Shown: in pieces, positions 12,062 to 21,761 of the stretch | How the letters are laid out: each line of letters begins with the position of its first letter | How positions within the stretch are numbered: the first letter of the stretch is position 1 | Assembly: GCA_903632075.3 (NCBI GenBank) | Contig: CAHIKZ030005198.1 | Span: forward strand, 1,327,001 to 1,391,000 | DNA from: Acanthosepion pharaonis | Taxonomy: Eukaryota; Mollusca; Cephalopoda; Sepiida; Sepiidae | Direction of reading: 5' to 3' | Length of the DNA stretch: 64,000 nucleotides | Made by a program: the position numbers and the translations under genes | The notes under the pieces: generated by a model | Databases searched by the model: none | What the model saw: the letters and a program-made list of their open reading frames with translations, nothing else | Told to the model about the DNA's origin: nothing

Positions 12062-12180
12062 ATGATTGGTCAGTATCGACCAATCAGATTCTCTGCATGT
12101 GGAGAATGATTTTTCCCGCGCAGATTCCTAATTCGATGTCTACCTATATAAAAAAAGAACAAAAGACGACCAACATCAGT
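12062..12180 (+). promoter_or_regulatory. Promoter-like cluster (CCAAT pair, TATA, initiator-like)
   Basis: ATTGGTCAG and GACCAATCAG form a closely spaced inverted CCAAT pair near 12065-12090. CTATATAAAAAAAG follows near 12144, and CATCAGTG lies about 25-30 bases downstream. This order fits an RNA polymerase II core promoter, possibly from a decayed LTR, but no downstream gene is visible because a TA tract begins at once. Confidence 0.35.
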
Positions 12181-12195
12181 GAGATATATATTTTC

Positions 12196-12351
<156 letters not shown>

Positions 12352-12355
<4 letters not shown>

Positions 12356-12655
12356 TATATTAAATATAAATATAAAAAGTTTGTTTACACGGAATGAATT
12401 ACAGTCCTTCTTAAAAGGGCGATAATTAAAATAATTTTTCCCTAATAATTTTATGATAAAATTTAATATTAAAATTAAAATGATACAGATTTTTTGGAGT
12501 TTGTATTTTCTTCCAATAATTTTTGACTTGATTTTTGGCCTGTAATTTCTCTTGTATGATTATTTGTTTGAAGATTCTTGTAATGATCATAATTTTAATT
12601 GGTTTATTTTTAAAAGTCTATAGATTCGTCTTGTTCCTACCTGCAAAACCCTATA
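12352..12655 (+). repeat. ~250-bp direct repeat, copy 1 (AT-expanded)
   Basis: It shares long identical runs with 12726-12957, including AGTCTATAGATTCGTCTTG, but carries extra AT-rich insertions such as the block near 12430-12478. The copies are separated only by TA-rich sequence. Confidence 0.85.
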
Positions 12656-12694
12656 TATATATAAATTATATATATATATGAATTATATATATAT

Positions 12695-12725
<31 letters not shown>
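12656..12725. repeat. TA-rich spacer between direct repeats
   Basis: Short TA tracts separated by AATTA units. Confidence 0.9.
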
Positions 12726-12731
<6 letters not shown>

Positions 12732-12957
12732 TATATTAAAAATCGAAGTTTGTTTTGCCTACAGTCCAAGGGCGATAATTCAATCCCTTTGTGAAATGAT
12801 ACAGATTTTTTGGAGTTTGTATTTTTCTTCCTTGACTTGTTTTGCCTGTACTTTCTCTTGTATGATTATTTGTTTGAAGATTCTTGTAATGATCACTAAT
12901 TGGTTTATTTCTTAAAAGTCTATAGATTCGTCTTGTTCCTACCTGCAAACCCTAGTA
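12726..12957 (+). repeat. ~230-bp direct repeat, copy 2
   Basis: The shorter, probably more ancestral copy of 12352-12655. Differences from copy 1 are mainly AT-rich indels. Confidence 0.85.
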
Positions 12958-14275
12958 ACAGAACAGTCTATATTTTACGCCTACGTACAAATTAACTTCG
13001 ACCAATTAAAACTGTATTAGGCGAATAAAGAAATTTCATTGGATAACGACAACGATCTAAAAGTTTCACGCGCTGAAATCGAAATTGCGCCAAAACCTCT
13101 TTGAGCCAACTTTGGACCTTCGAAACATATATAAAGGAAAAACCGACTGACCAAATCAGTCAGTGACAGCACCACAGAGAAATTGCCAACATACTCCACG
13201 TCGTTCGAAACCAGATTTTGCCGCGCAAAAGCACATCAACGCTGACTCACTCACAATTCAAACTCAACCAACTCTGTAGACATTATTTCTCAGATATTGC
13301 TTATCTAAAGTGAATTACATTCACTATCTATTAAGTAAACATTTATGTGCGAACGACCTTAAAAATATTACAGTAAAAGGTAAATTACTTCTTAAGAACT
13401 TTAAAAAAGACACTTAATATTAACAACTTTAATATCAACATTAACGAACGATTACAAGAATGACATTCTGAAACCTAAAACATCATACACATTTGCCAAC
13501 ATAACATATACCTAATATTCTGCTTGTATATCGTTTTGAATTGTATATAAATGTTTTATTAGTTTCTAATTAAATATGTCTTGTTATTAATATGAACTTC
13601 CAAATCAAAGGGACACGACTCTGTTCTATCTTCTCATTGCTTGCTTGTGCATCAACCTAAATAAATCTAATTGTTACGTTATAAAACAATTCAGTTGAAT
13701 TTTATATTTTATTTTGATGTTAGTGGAAATAGTTAATTGACACGCAACCTATTCTCAACAAATATTACCACATAATTAACCCATCCACTACAAGTCTATT
13801 TTCAAAACCTGAAAATGAGATATGTTTCCCATTTTTTGGGAAATCCCTTTCATTAGTTGTATGACCGGTTGTCAGTGTCTGCTGACCTGATCCTTCATCC
13901 AGGGTTCTAATATTTCTCTTTGTCTAATTTTATTCTAACTCCATTTTTTTTTAGAGTTGATAAATTTCTGGCATCATAGAATCTGTTAAATTTTATTTTC
14001 CATTTTGGTTTTTGCCAGTTTGTATCTCTTCCTGATTTGTGTGAAATCAGGCCATTTTGGTAATAACTCAACAATGTATTTTTTTTATTTAAACTGCCCG
14101 CTGGATCCGTCTTGATCCCAGCATTCCCTAGTGAGACAGGAAGTCCTTACAATCGTCATCATCATCATTAATGATGTTGTTGTAACAGTCAAAATTTATA
14201 AACTCTACATTTCATTCCATTTCGGAAACTAATCGATGAGATTTGATCTGAATAAGCTGATTTGTCTATATTTCT
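12958..14275. other. Unassigned region with promoter-like start
   Basis: Apart from the promoter-like site near 13124, I see no coding domain, RNA gene or repeat family. Confidence 0.4.
13124..13170 (+). promoter_or_regulatory. TATA plus TCAGT initiator-like site
   Basis: CATATATAAAGGAAAAACCG is followed about 25 bases later by ATCAGTCAGTG, which contains two TCAGT initiator-type motifs. TATA and initiator spacing is right for a polymerase II promoter. No downstream gene is recognised; an LTR promoter is possible. Confidence 0.35.
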
Positions 14276-14342
14276 GAGATGAGGTATTATGTACACTGTT
14301 TACATTATTCGGACTATTGCCCTCATCTTTGTCGCCATATTT
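14276..14342 (-). mobile_element. SINE tail fragment, inverted
   Basis: This is the reverse complement of the 3' part of the neighbouring SINE (14585-14645): it shares CTCATCTTTGTCGCCATATT. The two form an inverted repeat around the SINE body. Confidence 0.8.
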
Positions 14343-14650
14343 AGTGAATGAAGGCGTTAGTTAGATCCAGTGACAGGACCCAAAGAGTGTGAGTTCAATT
14401 CCTGGTTAAAGTGTGGAGAACTTAGAGGAGGGCATTAACAGGAGATAAGTGATAACTGACATCCATTAGTCATGGCACGTGGAACTAGAACAGTCTACCC
14501 CAGTGAGCGAAATAAAGTTTTCAGTTCGACATTCCAACCACCTGAAGAAGGCCGGAGAGTGCAACGGCCGAAACGTTGTAATAAATATGGCGACAAAGAT
14601 GAGGACAATAGTCTGAATAATGTAAATAGTGTATATAAGCTGATTTGCTT
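14343..14650 (+). mobile_element. tRNA-derived SINE with hammerhead-like module
   Basis: The 5' part contains GGCGTTAGTTAGATCCAGTG and GTGAGTTCAATTCC, matching a tRNA-like body with a polymerase III B-box-like segment. It is followed by a unique region with CACGTGGAACTAGAACAG, then CCTGAAGAAGGCCGG, GGCCGAAACGTTGTAA and a tail. The same family appears on the minus strand at 33399-33640, and its tail has been tandemly amplified at 32864-33398. Confidence 0.75.
14542..14580 (+). other. Hammerhead-ribozyme-like motif in SINE
   Basis: CTGAAGA fits the hammerhead core CUGANGA. A GGCCG/CGGCC stem follows, then GAAAC and a short ACGTTGTA that could form stem III. One extra unpaired A lies before stem II. 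Activity is unknown; the motif match is inference. Confidence 0.35.
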
Positions 14651-14734
14651 GCAAAAATACTTTAACAAAAATCTTATTTCGCGGTTTAATAATTTCTTTA
14701 ATTTAATTTTAAACAATATTTCTTTTTTCCCCTT

Positions 14735-15232
14735 TTTTACAGCAAAGAATAAATTCTTAGGATTTCTTGCCCTTGAGCATGCAACATACAACTGACCATG
14801 TGTAAATATTTCTTTCTGGGGCGTTTGACCTTGTGATTTGTTTATATTTCTCGCAAAGGCAAGGTGAACTGGAAATTGAATTCTTGTATATATAAAAACT
14901 TAAAAAAACAGATATGAAAAAACAATATTGCATTTTTATTAAATAAATATTGTTATTTTAATCATTAAATTGTTTTTAAAATAATGGGAGTATTTTTTAT
15001 GTTAAATAATAAAACTTTGAATTTTTCGAAAAATATTAATGAAAACTTATTGTACTAAGCTACGTACCCTAGTAAAATCCACTGCCCTTTGCACCCCTTT
15101 ACTTGTTTGCCCTTTGCACCACTTTACTTGTTTACACTTCTCCCCAAAATTTGATTTCGTTCGATCAATGTATGGCTAACTTAGAGGGTGTTACGGACTG
15201 ACTAACGGAAGTCATAGAATTTTATATATAGA
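14735..15232 (-). pseudogene. Helitron relic: helicase C-terminus and 5' end
   Basis: On the minus strand the translation contains GQ-LYVACSRARNPKNLFF-like sequence (14791 downward), the motif VI region of Helitron and Pif1-type helicases. Just upstream, with frameshifts, are FQFTLP and QGQ-like remnants. At 15232 the minus strand starts TCTATATATAAAATTC, a typical Helitron 5' terminus. Only ~350 bp separate terminus and helicase end, so nearly all of the Rep-helicase has been deleted. The 3' terminus is not identified. Confidence 0.65.
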
Positions 15233-15470
15233 TGTGCATAGTAAATATTTTATAGACATTTTAAGATACTATCGCCTGTGGGGAAATATATTTTATTTAA
15301 TTTGGGTAGTTTATTTTATACTAGCAACATTTATAATAGACTAATAACTCTTTCATTTCCTTTTCAGAGAACATTGATAAACTTTTATAGTCAAAAGAGA
15401 CTACTCTCGTCTGACTCATTGCATACTTCTTTTTCGTATATATTCTTTATTGTACGCTTTGTTGAATACA

Positions 15471-15471
<1 letters not shown>

Positions 15472-15536
<65 letters not shown>

Positions 15537-15765
15537 TATATATATATATGTACAAATTATATATGTATCAATTATATATATATATATAAATTAAATACAT
15601 ATATATAAATTATATATATATATAAATTATATATATATAAATTATATATATATATATATACAAATTATATATATACAAATTATACATATATATATATATA
15701 TATACATAAATTAGATATATATTATATATATATAAATTATATATTTCCTGGTCAAACAGAAAAAA
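15472..15765. repeat. (TA)n tract with AAATTA interruptions
   Basis: TA arrays punctuated by AAATTA and ACAAATTA. Confidence 0.95.
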
Positions 15766-16535
15766 AAGCGTTCAATTAGAATGGAGCAAAAATAGCATCA
15801 TGTTTAGATGTAACAGAGTCTATCTTCTTCAATTACTTTAAAGTACTTTCATTAAAAAAACATTTTGAATTAATGCAGTTACTGATAAAACAGTAGTAGT
15901 CTGAAGGGGTAAAACAGGCAATATTTAAGACCCACTTCAGACGACAATTATTTTGGAGTTTTTGAAATTCAATTTGTCAGTGATGTAAAAGAGGATACAT
16001 TTCTAAAGCAATTGTTAATTTTGAAAAAAATTGGTTGAAAGATCAACAAAAAATAAGAAAGAAACCAGAAAAATTGCCATTTTTCGCTATTTACGCGGAT
16101 TTTCACGATATGGGTGTCTCAATTATCAAGTTAAATGCCTGTTAAACAATTAACTTATTGCTGACTACAATTGAGTGAAGTTTGTATTAAATTGTTTGCA
16201 AATTGAGCGAGTTTTTAGTTTAAAATTTGTGTTGAAATCGATTTGTGTTGAAATTGATTTTTCGTCTTTTGCGGTTTTTCGCTAAACGCAGTAGCGTAGA
16301 AATATAAATAAGGTATCGTTGAGATCATCATGATGTAAGTAACCTATATACCAAGTCTGAACGAAATCGGGAGAGAAAAAGTTGAATTTATCGATTTTGA
16401 TCGGATTTTTTTTTTTTTTTTAAATTATCGATTTTTTACGCCTATCTCTTACATTGTACAATGCATATACCAAGTTTGGTGAAAATCGATTGGCTGGATC
16501 TCGACTGAAAAGGTATCACACAGACAGACAGACAA
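15766..16535. other. Unassigned region
   Basis: No recognised feature; short phrases such as AAATCGATTTG recur without a clear unit. Confidence 0.4.
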
Positions 16536-16540
16536 TCCTG

Positions 16541-16585
<45 letters not shown>
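16536..16585. repeat. (TA)n tract
   Basis: TA array preceded by a short (CAGA)n run. Confidence 0.9.
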
Positions 16586-16586
<1 letters not shown>

Positions 16587-16660
16587 CAATGGGTTCTAGG
16601 ATTTTGAGTTTTATCCTATAATATTTGTCTTATTTGATAGCTGCATTTTGCATAATTCCA

Positions 16661-16661
<1 letters not shown>

Positions 16662-16742
<81 letters not shown>
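16662..16742. repeat. (CA)n(TA)n compound microsatellite
   Basis: A CA run of ~30 bases passes directly into a TA run. Confidence 0.95.
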
Positions 16743-16746
<4 letters not shown>

Positions 16747-16864
16747 AAAGGCTTAAACACCAATATTCCATGATCATAATTTATTCCATTGGAATCGTAA
16801 ATACGATCCAATTCATCAGACCTACAAATTCAAAAATATTAGTGTTTAAGCCTTTTGTATTATA
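16741..16864. repeat. Palindrome next to TA array, with CUGAUGA core inside
   Basis: The arms ATAATAAAAGGCTTAAACAC and, reverse-complemented, the 16836-16864 segment enclose ~70 bp. On the minus strand the centre reads TCTGATGAATTGGATCG, a loop, and CGATTCCAATGGAATAAA. This has a CUGAUGA core and a long stem as in a hammerhead, but GAAT instead of GAAA. It is likely part of a Penelope-like terminal repeat. Confidence 0.5.
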
Positions 16865-16987
16865 TTCTTACTCTGTCCTGGACATTGAGTTCTACCTGGA
16901 TTCTACCCTCTTGGAATTTTTATTCAAAAAATATACATGTATGGGTATTTATATATTTTGCATATGTATGTATATTTACCACTAATA

Positions 16988-17010
16988 TTATCTATCTATC
17001 TATCTATCTA

Positions 17011-17054
<44 letters not shown>
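16988..17054. repeat. (ATCT)n(TA)n compound microsatellite
   Basis: Six ATCT units followed by a TA array which abuts the Penelope-like fragment. Confidence 0.95.
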
Positions 17055-17055
<1 letters not shown>

Positions 17056-17108
17056 CTAGAAAAAGACAAAATTTATAAGGCAATTTTTATAAAAGAAAAA
17101 GCAAAATT

Positions 17109-17348
17109 TTGAATCCGTCTGCCAGGAAGAGCCAACTAATCAACAGTCCTGGCTCTGCTATTGCTGAGTATATATTAAATAGTAGGAAATGTGTGGTTAA
17201 TTTTAGTGCGGACCGTCTTTTGATTTTATCTAGGTCCCTCTCCACATTTCACCTCAAGGTTCTGGAGTCCTTGTATATCAGATCCCGTGGGCCTTCCCTT
17301 TGTAAACAGAGGGAATGCTTACTGGGTCTGAATGTTATTGGACTCTAG
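17109..17348 (+). pseudogene. Penelope-like element, C-terminal fragment
   Basis: The 79-residue open frame includes SAIAEYILNSRKC, LLILSRSLSTFHLKVLES, LYIRSRGPSLCKQRE and an LLGL tail. This is the pattern found at the end of Penelope-like polymerase/GIY-YIG endonuclease proteins (AEHLL, KIL-RS, L-IKES-IK, P-LN-Q). The catalytic RT and most of the endonuclease are missing, so this is a 5'-truncated copy. The reading frame ends in a normal stop at 17346. The 3' flank carries a hammerhead-like motif and an inverted partner of the 5' flank, both expected for Penelope-like terminal repeats. Confidence 0.65.
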
Positions 17349-17437
17349 TTTCTTGAAATTCAGTTTTTTTCTCTTCCATTCCATTCGTTAATTTAATTTA
17401 CACGCTTTTATAAATTTTCTATTCTCAGAAAAATAAA

Positions 17438-17467
17438 CTTGATAAGTCCTAGGACGAAACCGGTTGT
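17438..17467 (+). other. Hammerhead-like motif downstream of Penelope-like ORF
   Basis: CTTGATAAGTCCTAGGACGA followed by AACCGGTTG contains a GTCC/GGAC stem II, GAAAC and a minimal stem III. The CUGAUGA core is altered. Hammerheads with very short stem III are known from Penelope-like terminal repeats, and the position ~90 bases after the stop codon fits. Confidence 0.45.
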
Positions 17468-17576
17468 TTTTTTATCTTTTTCTTTTATAAAAAATGCCTC
17501 ATAAATTTTGTTTTTTCCTAGCTCTTATTAAATTCTGTACCACAAAAAACTTATATACATATATATATATATCAAA

Positions 17577-17700
17577 GTGGACACAGGTCAACACTCAGCG
17601 GCGACAGTCTGTTTCACGCTTAAACGCTGGGTGCTAACTTCATTGTCCACTTAATATATTTGCATACGCTCTATCCCTGATGTTGAGCACTGTGTGTGTA
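17577..17700 (-). other. Degenerate hammerhead-like repeat
   Basis: On the minus strand AGCGTTTAAGCGTGAAACAG and ACTGTCGCC match the stem II, GAAAC and stem III parts of the motif at 21783-21814. The CUGANGA strand is not preserved. The flank with CTCTATCCCTGATGTTGAGC resembles the segment near 21887, so both copies belong to one family. Confidence 0.4.
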
Positions 17701-18194
17701 AGAGCGATAGAGAAAGAGACAAGAGATGAATGGTATTGCTCTTTGTAACTTCATCATCGGTGTGTACGAATTGGTACTTTCGTGATAGCCTCCTATTCAT
17801 AATACCAGTGTATTGAATACAGAGTAATACTTGGATATTTTTTTTAATTCTTGAAGAAAATGACAATTAGATGCTAACCAATTCGGAAATTAATTTTTGA
17901 GGGGAAAAAAATTGAATAATTTTAAATATTAATTTAAATTCATTTTTTAATGTCTTGCGAATCATTGAAATTATTCAGTGAAAGTTTGAAATGATTAATT
18001 TAAATTTATCTCATTAATTGTTTAATTGGAGGTAACTTCATTTAATCTGATTAATTAAACAGTGAGAAAAGGATCCAGATTTTTTTTTAAAATACCAAAA
18101 AATAAAAAAAATAATCTGAAATCCATCGGATTAAAAATTCAGTGAATATTTTTCGAAAGACGCGAAGACAATTTCCAGCGAAAAGGTAATTAAA
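17701..18194. other. Unassigned AT-rich stretch
   Basis: Nothing recognised. Confidence 0.4.
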
Positions 18195-18432
18195 ATGGCC
18201 GTCCATTTCCCTGTCTGGATCTCTGGGCATCTTAATCGGCCTGTGAAAAGTCCTTTGTTGTGCGTTGCCCTTCTCCAGATCATTCTCTTTGGACGTTCAG
18301 TGGGTAAAACGGAACATTACGCAAACGTGCTGGCCCAATGCGTGTTGGTAGGGGTTTACAGTACCTGGTGTTCCCCAAGCGGTCACCCATCTGACCAAAC
18401 TCAACGTTGCTTAACTTTTGACGTGATATAGC
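18195..18432 (-). mobile_element. 5S rRNA-related sequence, possible SINE3-like element
   Basis: On the minus strand 18432-18352 reads like 5S rRNA with an internal deletion: AAGTTAAGCAACGTTGAG, TCAGATGGGTGACCGC and a terminal CTGTAAAC are recognisable. Sequence continues into a non-5S body. It is either a decayed 5S pseudogene or a 5S-headed SINE. No intact polymerase III control region spans the deletion. The 78-residue frame on the plus strand is spurious. Confidence 0.55.
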
Positions 18433-18625
18433 CACAAGCATTTCTGAGCTTGGATATTATCAATTCTGTCTGACTCTCAATTAGTTAGTAACTGAGTTAG
18501 CATATGCATTAGGCCCTGTCATTACTCCATTTAAATAATGCACCGTTCCATTTTGATTGCAAAGAAAGACGAGAGAAAAAGATTTATCAGAGATGCTGTT
18601 TGGTTTCAGTGAGAAAAAGAAGGCG

Positions 18626-18626
<1 letters not shown>

Positions 18627-18656
<30 letters not shown>

Positions 18657-18700
18657 GAAGAAGAAGAAGAAGAAGAAGAAGAACAACAACAACAACAAGA
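18627..18700. repeat. (AAT)n(AAG)n(AAC)n compound microsatellite
   Basis: Three trinucleotide arrays in direct succession at the 5' junction of a LINE fragment. Confidence 0.95.
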
Positions 18701-18945
18701 ACACCTCCATGAAAATTATCGAGAAATTGTCCAAATACAAGGAGATGGAGATCGAGTTTAACAGGATGCGGGGAATGAAGACTGGGACTGTACCAATAGT
18801 AATCGGAGCACTGGGCTTCGTGAAAAAAAGGAATCGACAATGTTACGAACAGAGTCCGAGGTATCATCAACATGCAGGTTGTCAAGAAGATCGCACTTCT
18901 AGGAACAGCCCATATACTAAATAAAGTGCTATGAATTAAATGACA
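18701..18945 (+). pseudogene. REL-type LINE C-terminal fragment
   Basis: Translation includes MKIIEKLSKYKEMEIEFNRM, then TVPIVIGALGFVKK, and in another frame KKIALLGTAHIL. These are C-terminal blocks of R2-type LINE proteins. Frameshifted and without reverse transcriptase. It is followed by an ACT/AAT tail. Confidence 0.7.
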
Positions 18946-19019
18946 GTTCTCCTATAAGGGCTAAAGATCATAGTTTGGACCCACATCTACAGGATGCAAA
19001 ACAGGAAACATAACTTACG

Positions 19020-19024
19020 CTACA

Positions 19025-19058
<34 letters not shown>

Positions 19059-19075
19059 ATAATAATAATAATAAT
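19020..19075. repeat. (ACT)n(AAT)n microsatellite
   Basis: Trinucleotide tail between two LINE fragments. Confidence 0.95.
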
Positions 19076-19200
19076 GTCGCCCTACTAGGAACATCCCATA
19101 TACGAAGAAGAGTGCTATCAATTAAATGACAATTCTCCTATAGGGCTTAAGGTCCATTGTTTGGACCTGTCTCAACAGGATACAAAGCAGGAGACATAAC
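19076..19200 (+). pseudogene. REL-type LINE 3' end, short fragment
   Basis: VALLGTSHI-RRVLSIK followed by the same 3' UTR as the neighbouring copies (GGACCTGTCTCAACAGGATA). Only the last ~40 codons remain. Confidence 0.65.
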
Positions 19201-19204
19201 ACAC

Positions 19205-19258
19205 AAATAATAATAATAGTAATAATAATAATAATAATAATGAGAAGAAGAAGAAGAA
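19205..19258. repeat. (AAT)n(AAG)n microsatellite
   Basis: AAT array followed by AAG array. Confidence 0.95.
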
Positions 19259-19259
19259 A

Positions 19260-19560
19260 CCTACATGAAAATTATCGAGAAATTGTTCAAATAAAAAGAG
19301 ATAGAGATTAACAGGATGTGAGAAATGAAGATTGAGTCTGTACCAATAGTAATCGGAGCACTGGGCCTCGTGAGAAAAGCAATGGATAATTTTACTAACA
19401 GTGTCCAAGGTAATATCGACATACAAGTTTCCCAGAAGATCGCCCTACTAGGAACATCCCATATACTAAGAAAAGTGCTATCAATTAAATGTCAATTCTC
19501 TTATAGGGCCTGAGGACGATAGTTTAGACCCGGTCCTACAGGATACAAAGCAGGAAACAT
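19260..19560 (+). pseudogene. REL-type LINE C-terminal fragment
   Basis: SVPIVIGALGLVRKAMDN, then after a frameshift KIALLGTSHILRKVLSIK, with the same 3' UTR as at 18945 and 19140. Three adjacent pieces suggest local tandem duplication or repeated priming in trinucleotide tracts. Confidence 0.7.
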
Positions 19561-19574
19561 AACATCCACTACTA

Positions 19575-19975
19575 CTACTGCTAATAATAATAATAAGCAA
19601 AATGATTCTCGTAACTCTTCCAATATTTTTCAACACTTAAGTGTTTGACAATGTTAAACAATATTTCAACAGATAATAATAAAAATATTTTAGATTTATA
19701 TATTTTTTATACTTGAAATTTAAAAAAAATATAACTTGAAGAAGACAAACATGCTGTCGAAATATTGTTTTTTCTTTTCTTTTTCTTTTATTAAATCGCG
19801 CTCTTCTCTTACTTCTACTACTAATAATAATAATAGTAACAATAATAATAATAATAATAGTAACAATAATAACATTAATAATAATAACAATAATAATAAT
19901 ATTAATAATAATAAAGAAACTATAAGAAAAAGAAAGGAAGAAAGAAGGGAAGATAGTTGTTTTATTTAAACGCAA
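19575..19975. repeat. AT-rich stretch with (TAA)n arrays
   Basis: ACT/AAT run at 19575-19600 and a long TAA/TAACAA array at about 19815-19915. Asn-rich open frames across it are artefacts. Confidence 0.85.
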
Positions 19976-20225
19976 TCATATAAAAAAAATTCATTTCTCT
20001 GAAAACGTTTTCATAACACTCTTTAGTCTATAGTGGGTCAGCCAATTTGTATGGTTATAAATAGAAATAAAAACTGACCCTCTACAATTTTTACAATATC
20101 AAATGTAACAAAGACAACAACAAGAGAAATAACCAAGTAGAAGGTAAAGAAAGCAAACAAAACAAGACCGATAATATATGTATATACAAATTAAGTTACA
20201 ATACATGGAAACAGTACAAAGGACG

Positions 20226-20325
20226 AAGTGTGTGTGAATATTCTGTATGTGCGTGCGTGCGTGTGTGAATATTCTGTGTGTGCGTGCGTGTGTGAATATT
20301 CTGTATGTGCGTGCGTGAATATTGT
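20226..20325 (+). repeat. Short tandem repeat, GTGTGTGAATATTCTGTATG type
   Basis: Three to four units of GTGCGTGCGTGTGTGAATAT with 30-40-bp spacing. Confidence 0.8.
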
Positions 20326-20660
20326 GCTTAGCGTGTTTCCACGCTATCCCTTGTTAGCGACTACATCTCGAGGTTGATAGCTGAAAATCCTCTAGGAATA
20401 AGAGAGTTTACCTCAAGGTGTCAGTGCACAGGCCTGAAGGAAAAAAAAGATAGAGGCGAAGGTTCATTGGCTATTTATAGCCAGGAAAGAGAGACCCCTG
20501 CTGAAAGGGTTAACGGAGTGAGGAGGAGTTAACTCCGACAAGTCTTTAAATTACACCAACTTTACTGGTTTTGTATCTCAATTGTCTTTTTAACCACACA
20601 CACGCACAGTACGGGGAGAAAATTTCTGAAGCCCGTTACTCAGATTATTTTGTTGCGATT
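20326..20660. other. Unassigned stretch
   Basis: TTGGCTATTTATAGCC near 20470 is TATA-like and palindromic, but no transcription unit is recognisable. Confidence 0.35.
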
Positions 20661-20663
20661 GGA

Positions 20664-20775
20664 GGCACGGTGGAGTAATGGATAGTGGCTCGGATTGAGG
20701 AATCAGAGAGCGGAGTTCGAAGCTAACACCCTTGGGAAGGGTATGAATTCTCATCTTCTCCCCTCAGAACTGGGT
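20664..20775 (+). mobile_element. tRNA-derived SINE head
   Basis: GGTGGAGTAATGGATAGTGG (A-box region) and GCGGAGTTCGAAGC (B-box region) form a tRNA-like head. CTTGGGAAGGGTATGAATTC follows, as in other SINE copies here. The rest of the SINE is missing and a LINE fragment follows. Confidence 0.7.
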
Positions 20776-20779
20776 TCGA

Positions 20780-21345
20780 TAGACTTGGATATCAACTGGT
20801 CTACTGTAGAATGGACTATTGCTGCCATATATGGTCTGGAGCCCCGTCTGTTTGTCTCAAGGTCCTTGATAAAATCCAAATGCAATATAATTGGCCCTAA
20901 TCTGGCATCTCGTCTGCAGTCGCTCTCTCACAGACGTGTCGTCGCTTCCCTCTGTCTTTTTTACAAATACTTTTACGGTAACTGCTCCGATGAGCTGCAT
21001 TCGCTGGATACCAGACTTCAGGAATTTAAGCGTTCAACTAGGCTCGCATCTCGCTCTCACTTTTCACTGTCGAAACTGTTAAATGTAGCCGTCCCTTCTA
21101 CTCCAATAGCTTCATGCCTCGCACTTCTCGCCTGTGAAACTCCCTCCCCATTTCATGTATTCCTGATAGCTATAATCTCCAACTATTCAAATATAACGTC
21201 AATCGACGTCTCCAGATGCCCTGACCTATCCCCTAACCGTCTCTTCATCCTTTCCTCTATCACTCCTCTTTGTTCTCGCTAACAACTCTGTAACCCCTTG
21301 CGTGCTAGTGGCATCCCGCCTTGCTTGGGGTTGAATGCGTAAAAA
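20780..21345 (+). pseudogene. CR1/Jockey-like LINE RT C-terminus
   Basis: The 195-residue frame (20695-21282) contains LASRLQSLSHRRVVASLCLF, YKYFYGNCSDELHSL, then after a frameshift MPRTSRL-NSLPISCIPDSY and NLQLFKYNVNRR. This order is the standard C-terminal block of CR1/Jockey-type reverse transcriptase proteins. The catalytic RT core and endonuclease are absent. Related fragments lie at 36345-36560 and 59560-59821. Confidence 0.75.
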
Positions 21346-21530
21346 ACTACTGTGGGAAAAATCTGCCCCGTCAGTCATCGCCTAAGCGTGTATCACGCAT
21401 GGCACATAACTGAACTGATGCGATTGCACATGCGCACGAACGAAAGGGGAACGCTTGGAATTCTAAGTTCAAAAATCATTTTTCCCCAATGATGGAAACA
21501 AAGAAGAAGCATCTGAATTAAATCGGTTAG

Positions 21531-21536
<6 letters not shown>

Positions 21537-21571
<35 letters not shown>

Positions 21572-21575
21572 ATAA
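21537..21575. repeat. (TA)n tract
   Basis: TA array. Confidence 0.9.
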
Positions 21576-21639
21576 AGAAACATTAAAAAATAATATTTTT
21601 TTTAAATTTAAAATTCTCAGCATCTCTCTTTCATTTCTG

Positions 21640-21701
21640 CGCATGGGTAGTCCGAAAGGACGAAACGCTACAAAAAAACTTTTTCAGCTTTAGACGTACT
21701 T

Positions 21702-21702
<1 letters not shown>
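21640..21702 (+). other. Hammerhead-like 3' half abutting TA array
   Basis: AGTCCGAAAGGACGAAACGC has a perfect GTCC/GGAC stem II and GAAAC, but the CUGANGA strand before it is not present. It is followed by AAAAAACTTTTTCAGC and a TA tract, the same context as at 22660 and 24160. Confidence 0.45.

Positions 21703-21759
<57 letters not shown>
21703..21759. repeat. (TA)n tract
   Basis: TA array directly abutting the palindrome. Confidence 0.95.

Positions 21760-21761
<2 letters not shown>

Larger units (their letters stand above)
17055..17525 (+). mobile_element. Truncated Penelope-like element with inverted flanks
   Basis: GCTAGAAAAAGACAAAATTT at the left edge is inverted at the right edge (CAAATTTTG and TTCCTAGC near 17500-17522). 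Between them lie the coding fragment and the motif at 17438. The left edge directly abuts the TA array, which suggests insertion in or at a TA tract. Partial inverted terminal repeats next to truncated copies are typical of Penelope-like elements. Confidence 0.55.

Noticed and set aside
18195..18431. 78-residue hydrophobic frame
   Set aside because: It runs antisense through a 5S-related sequence.
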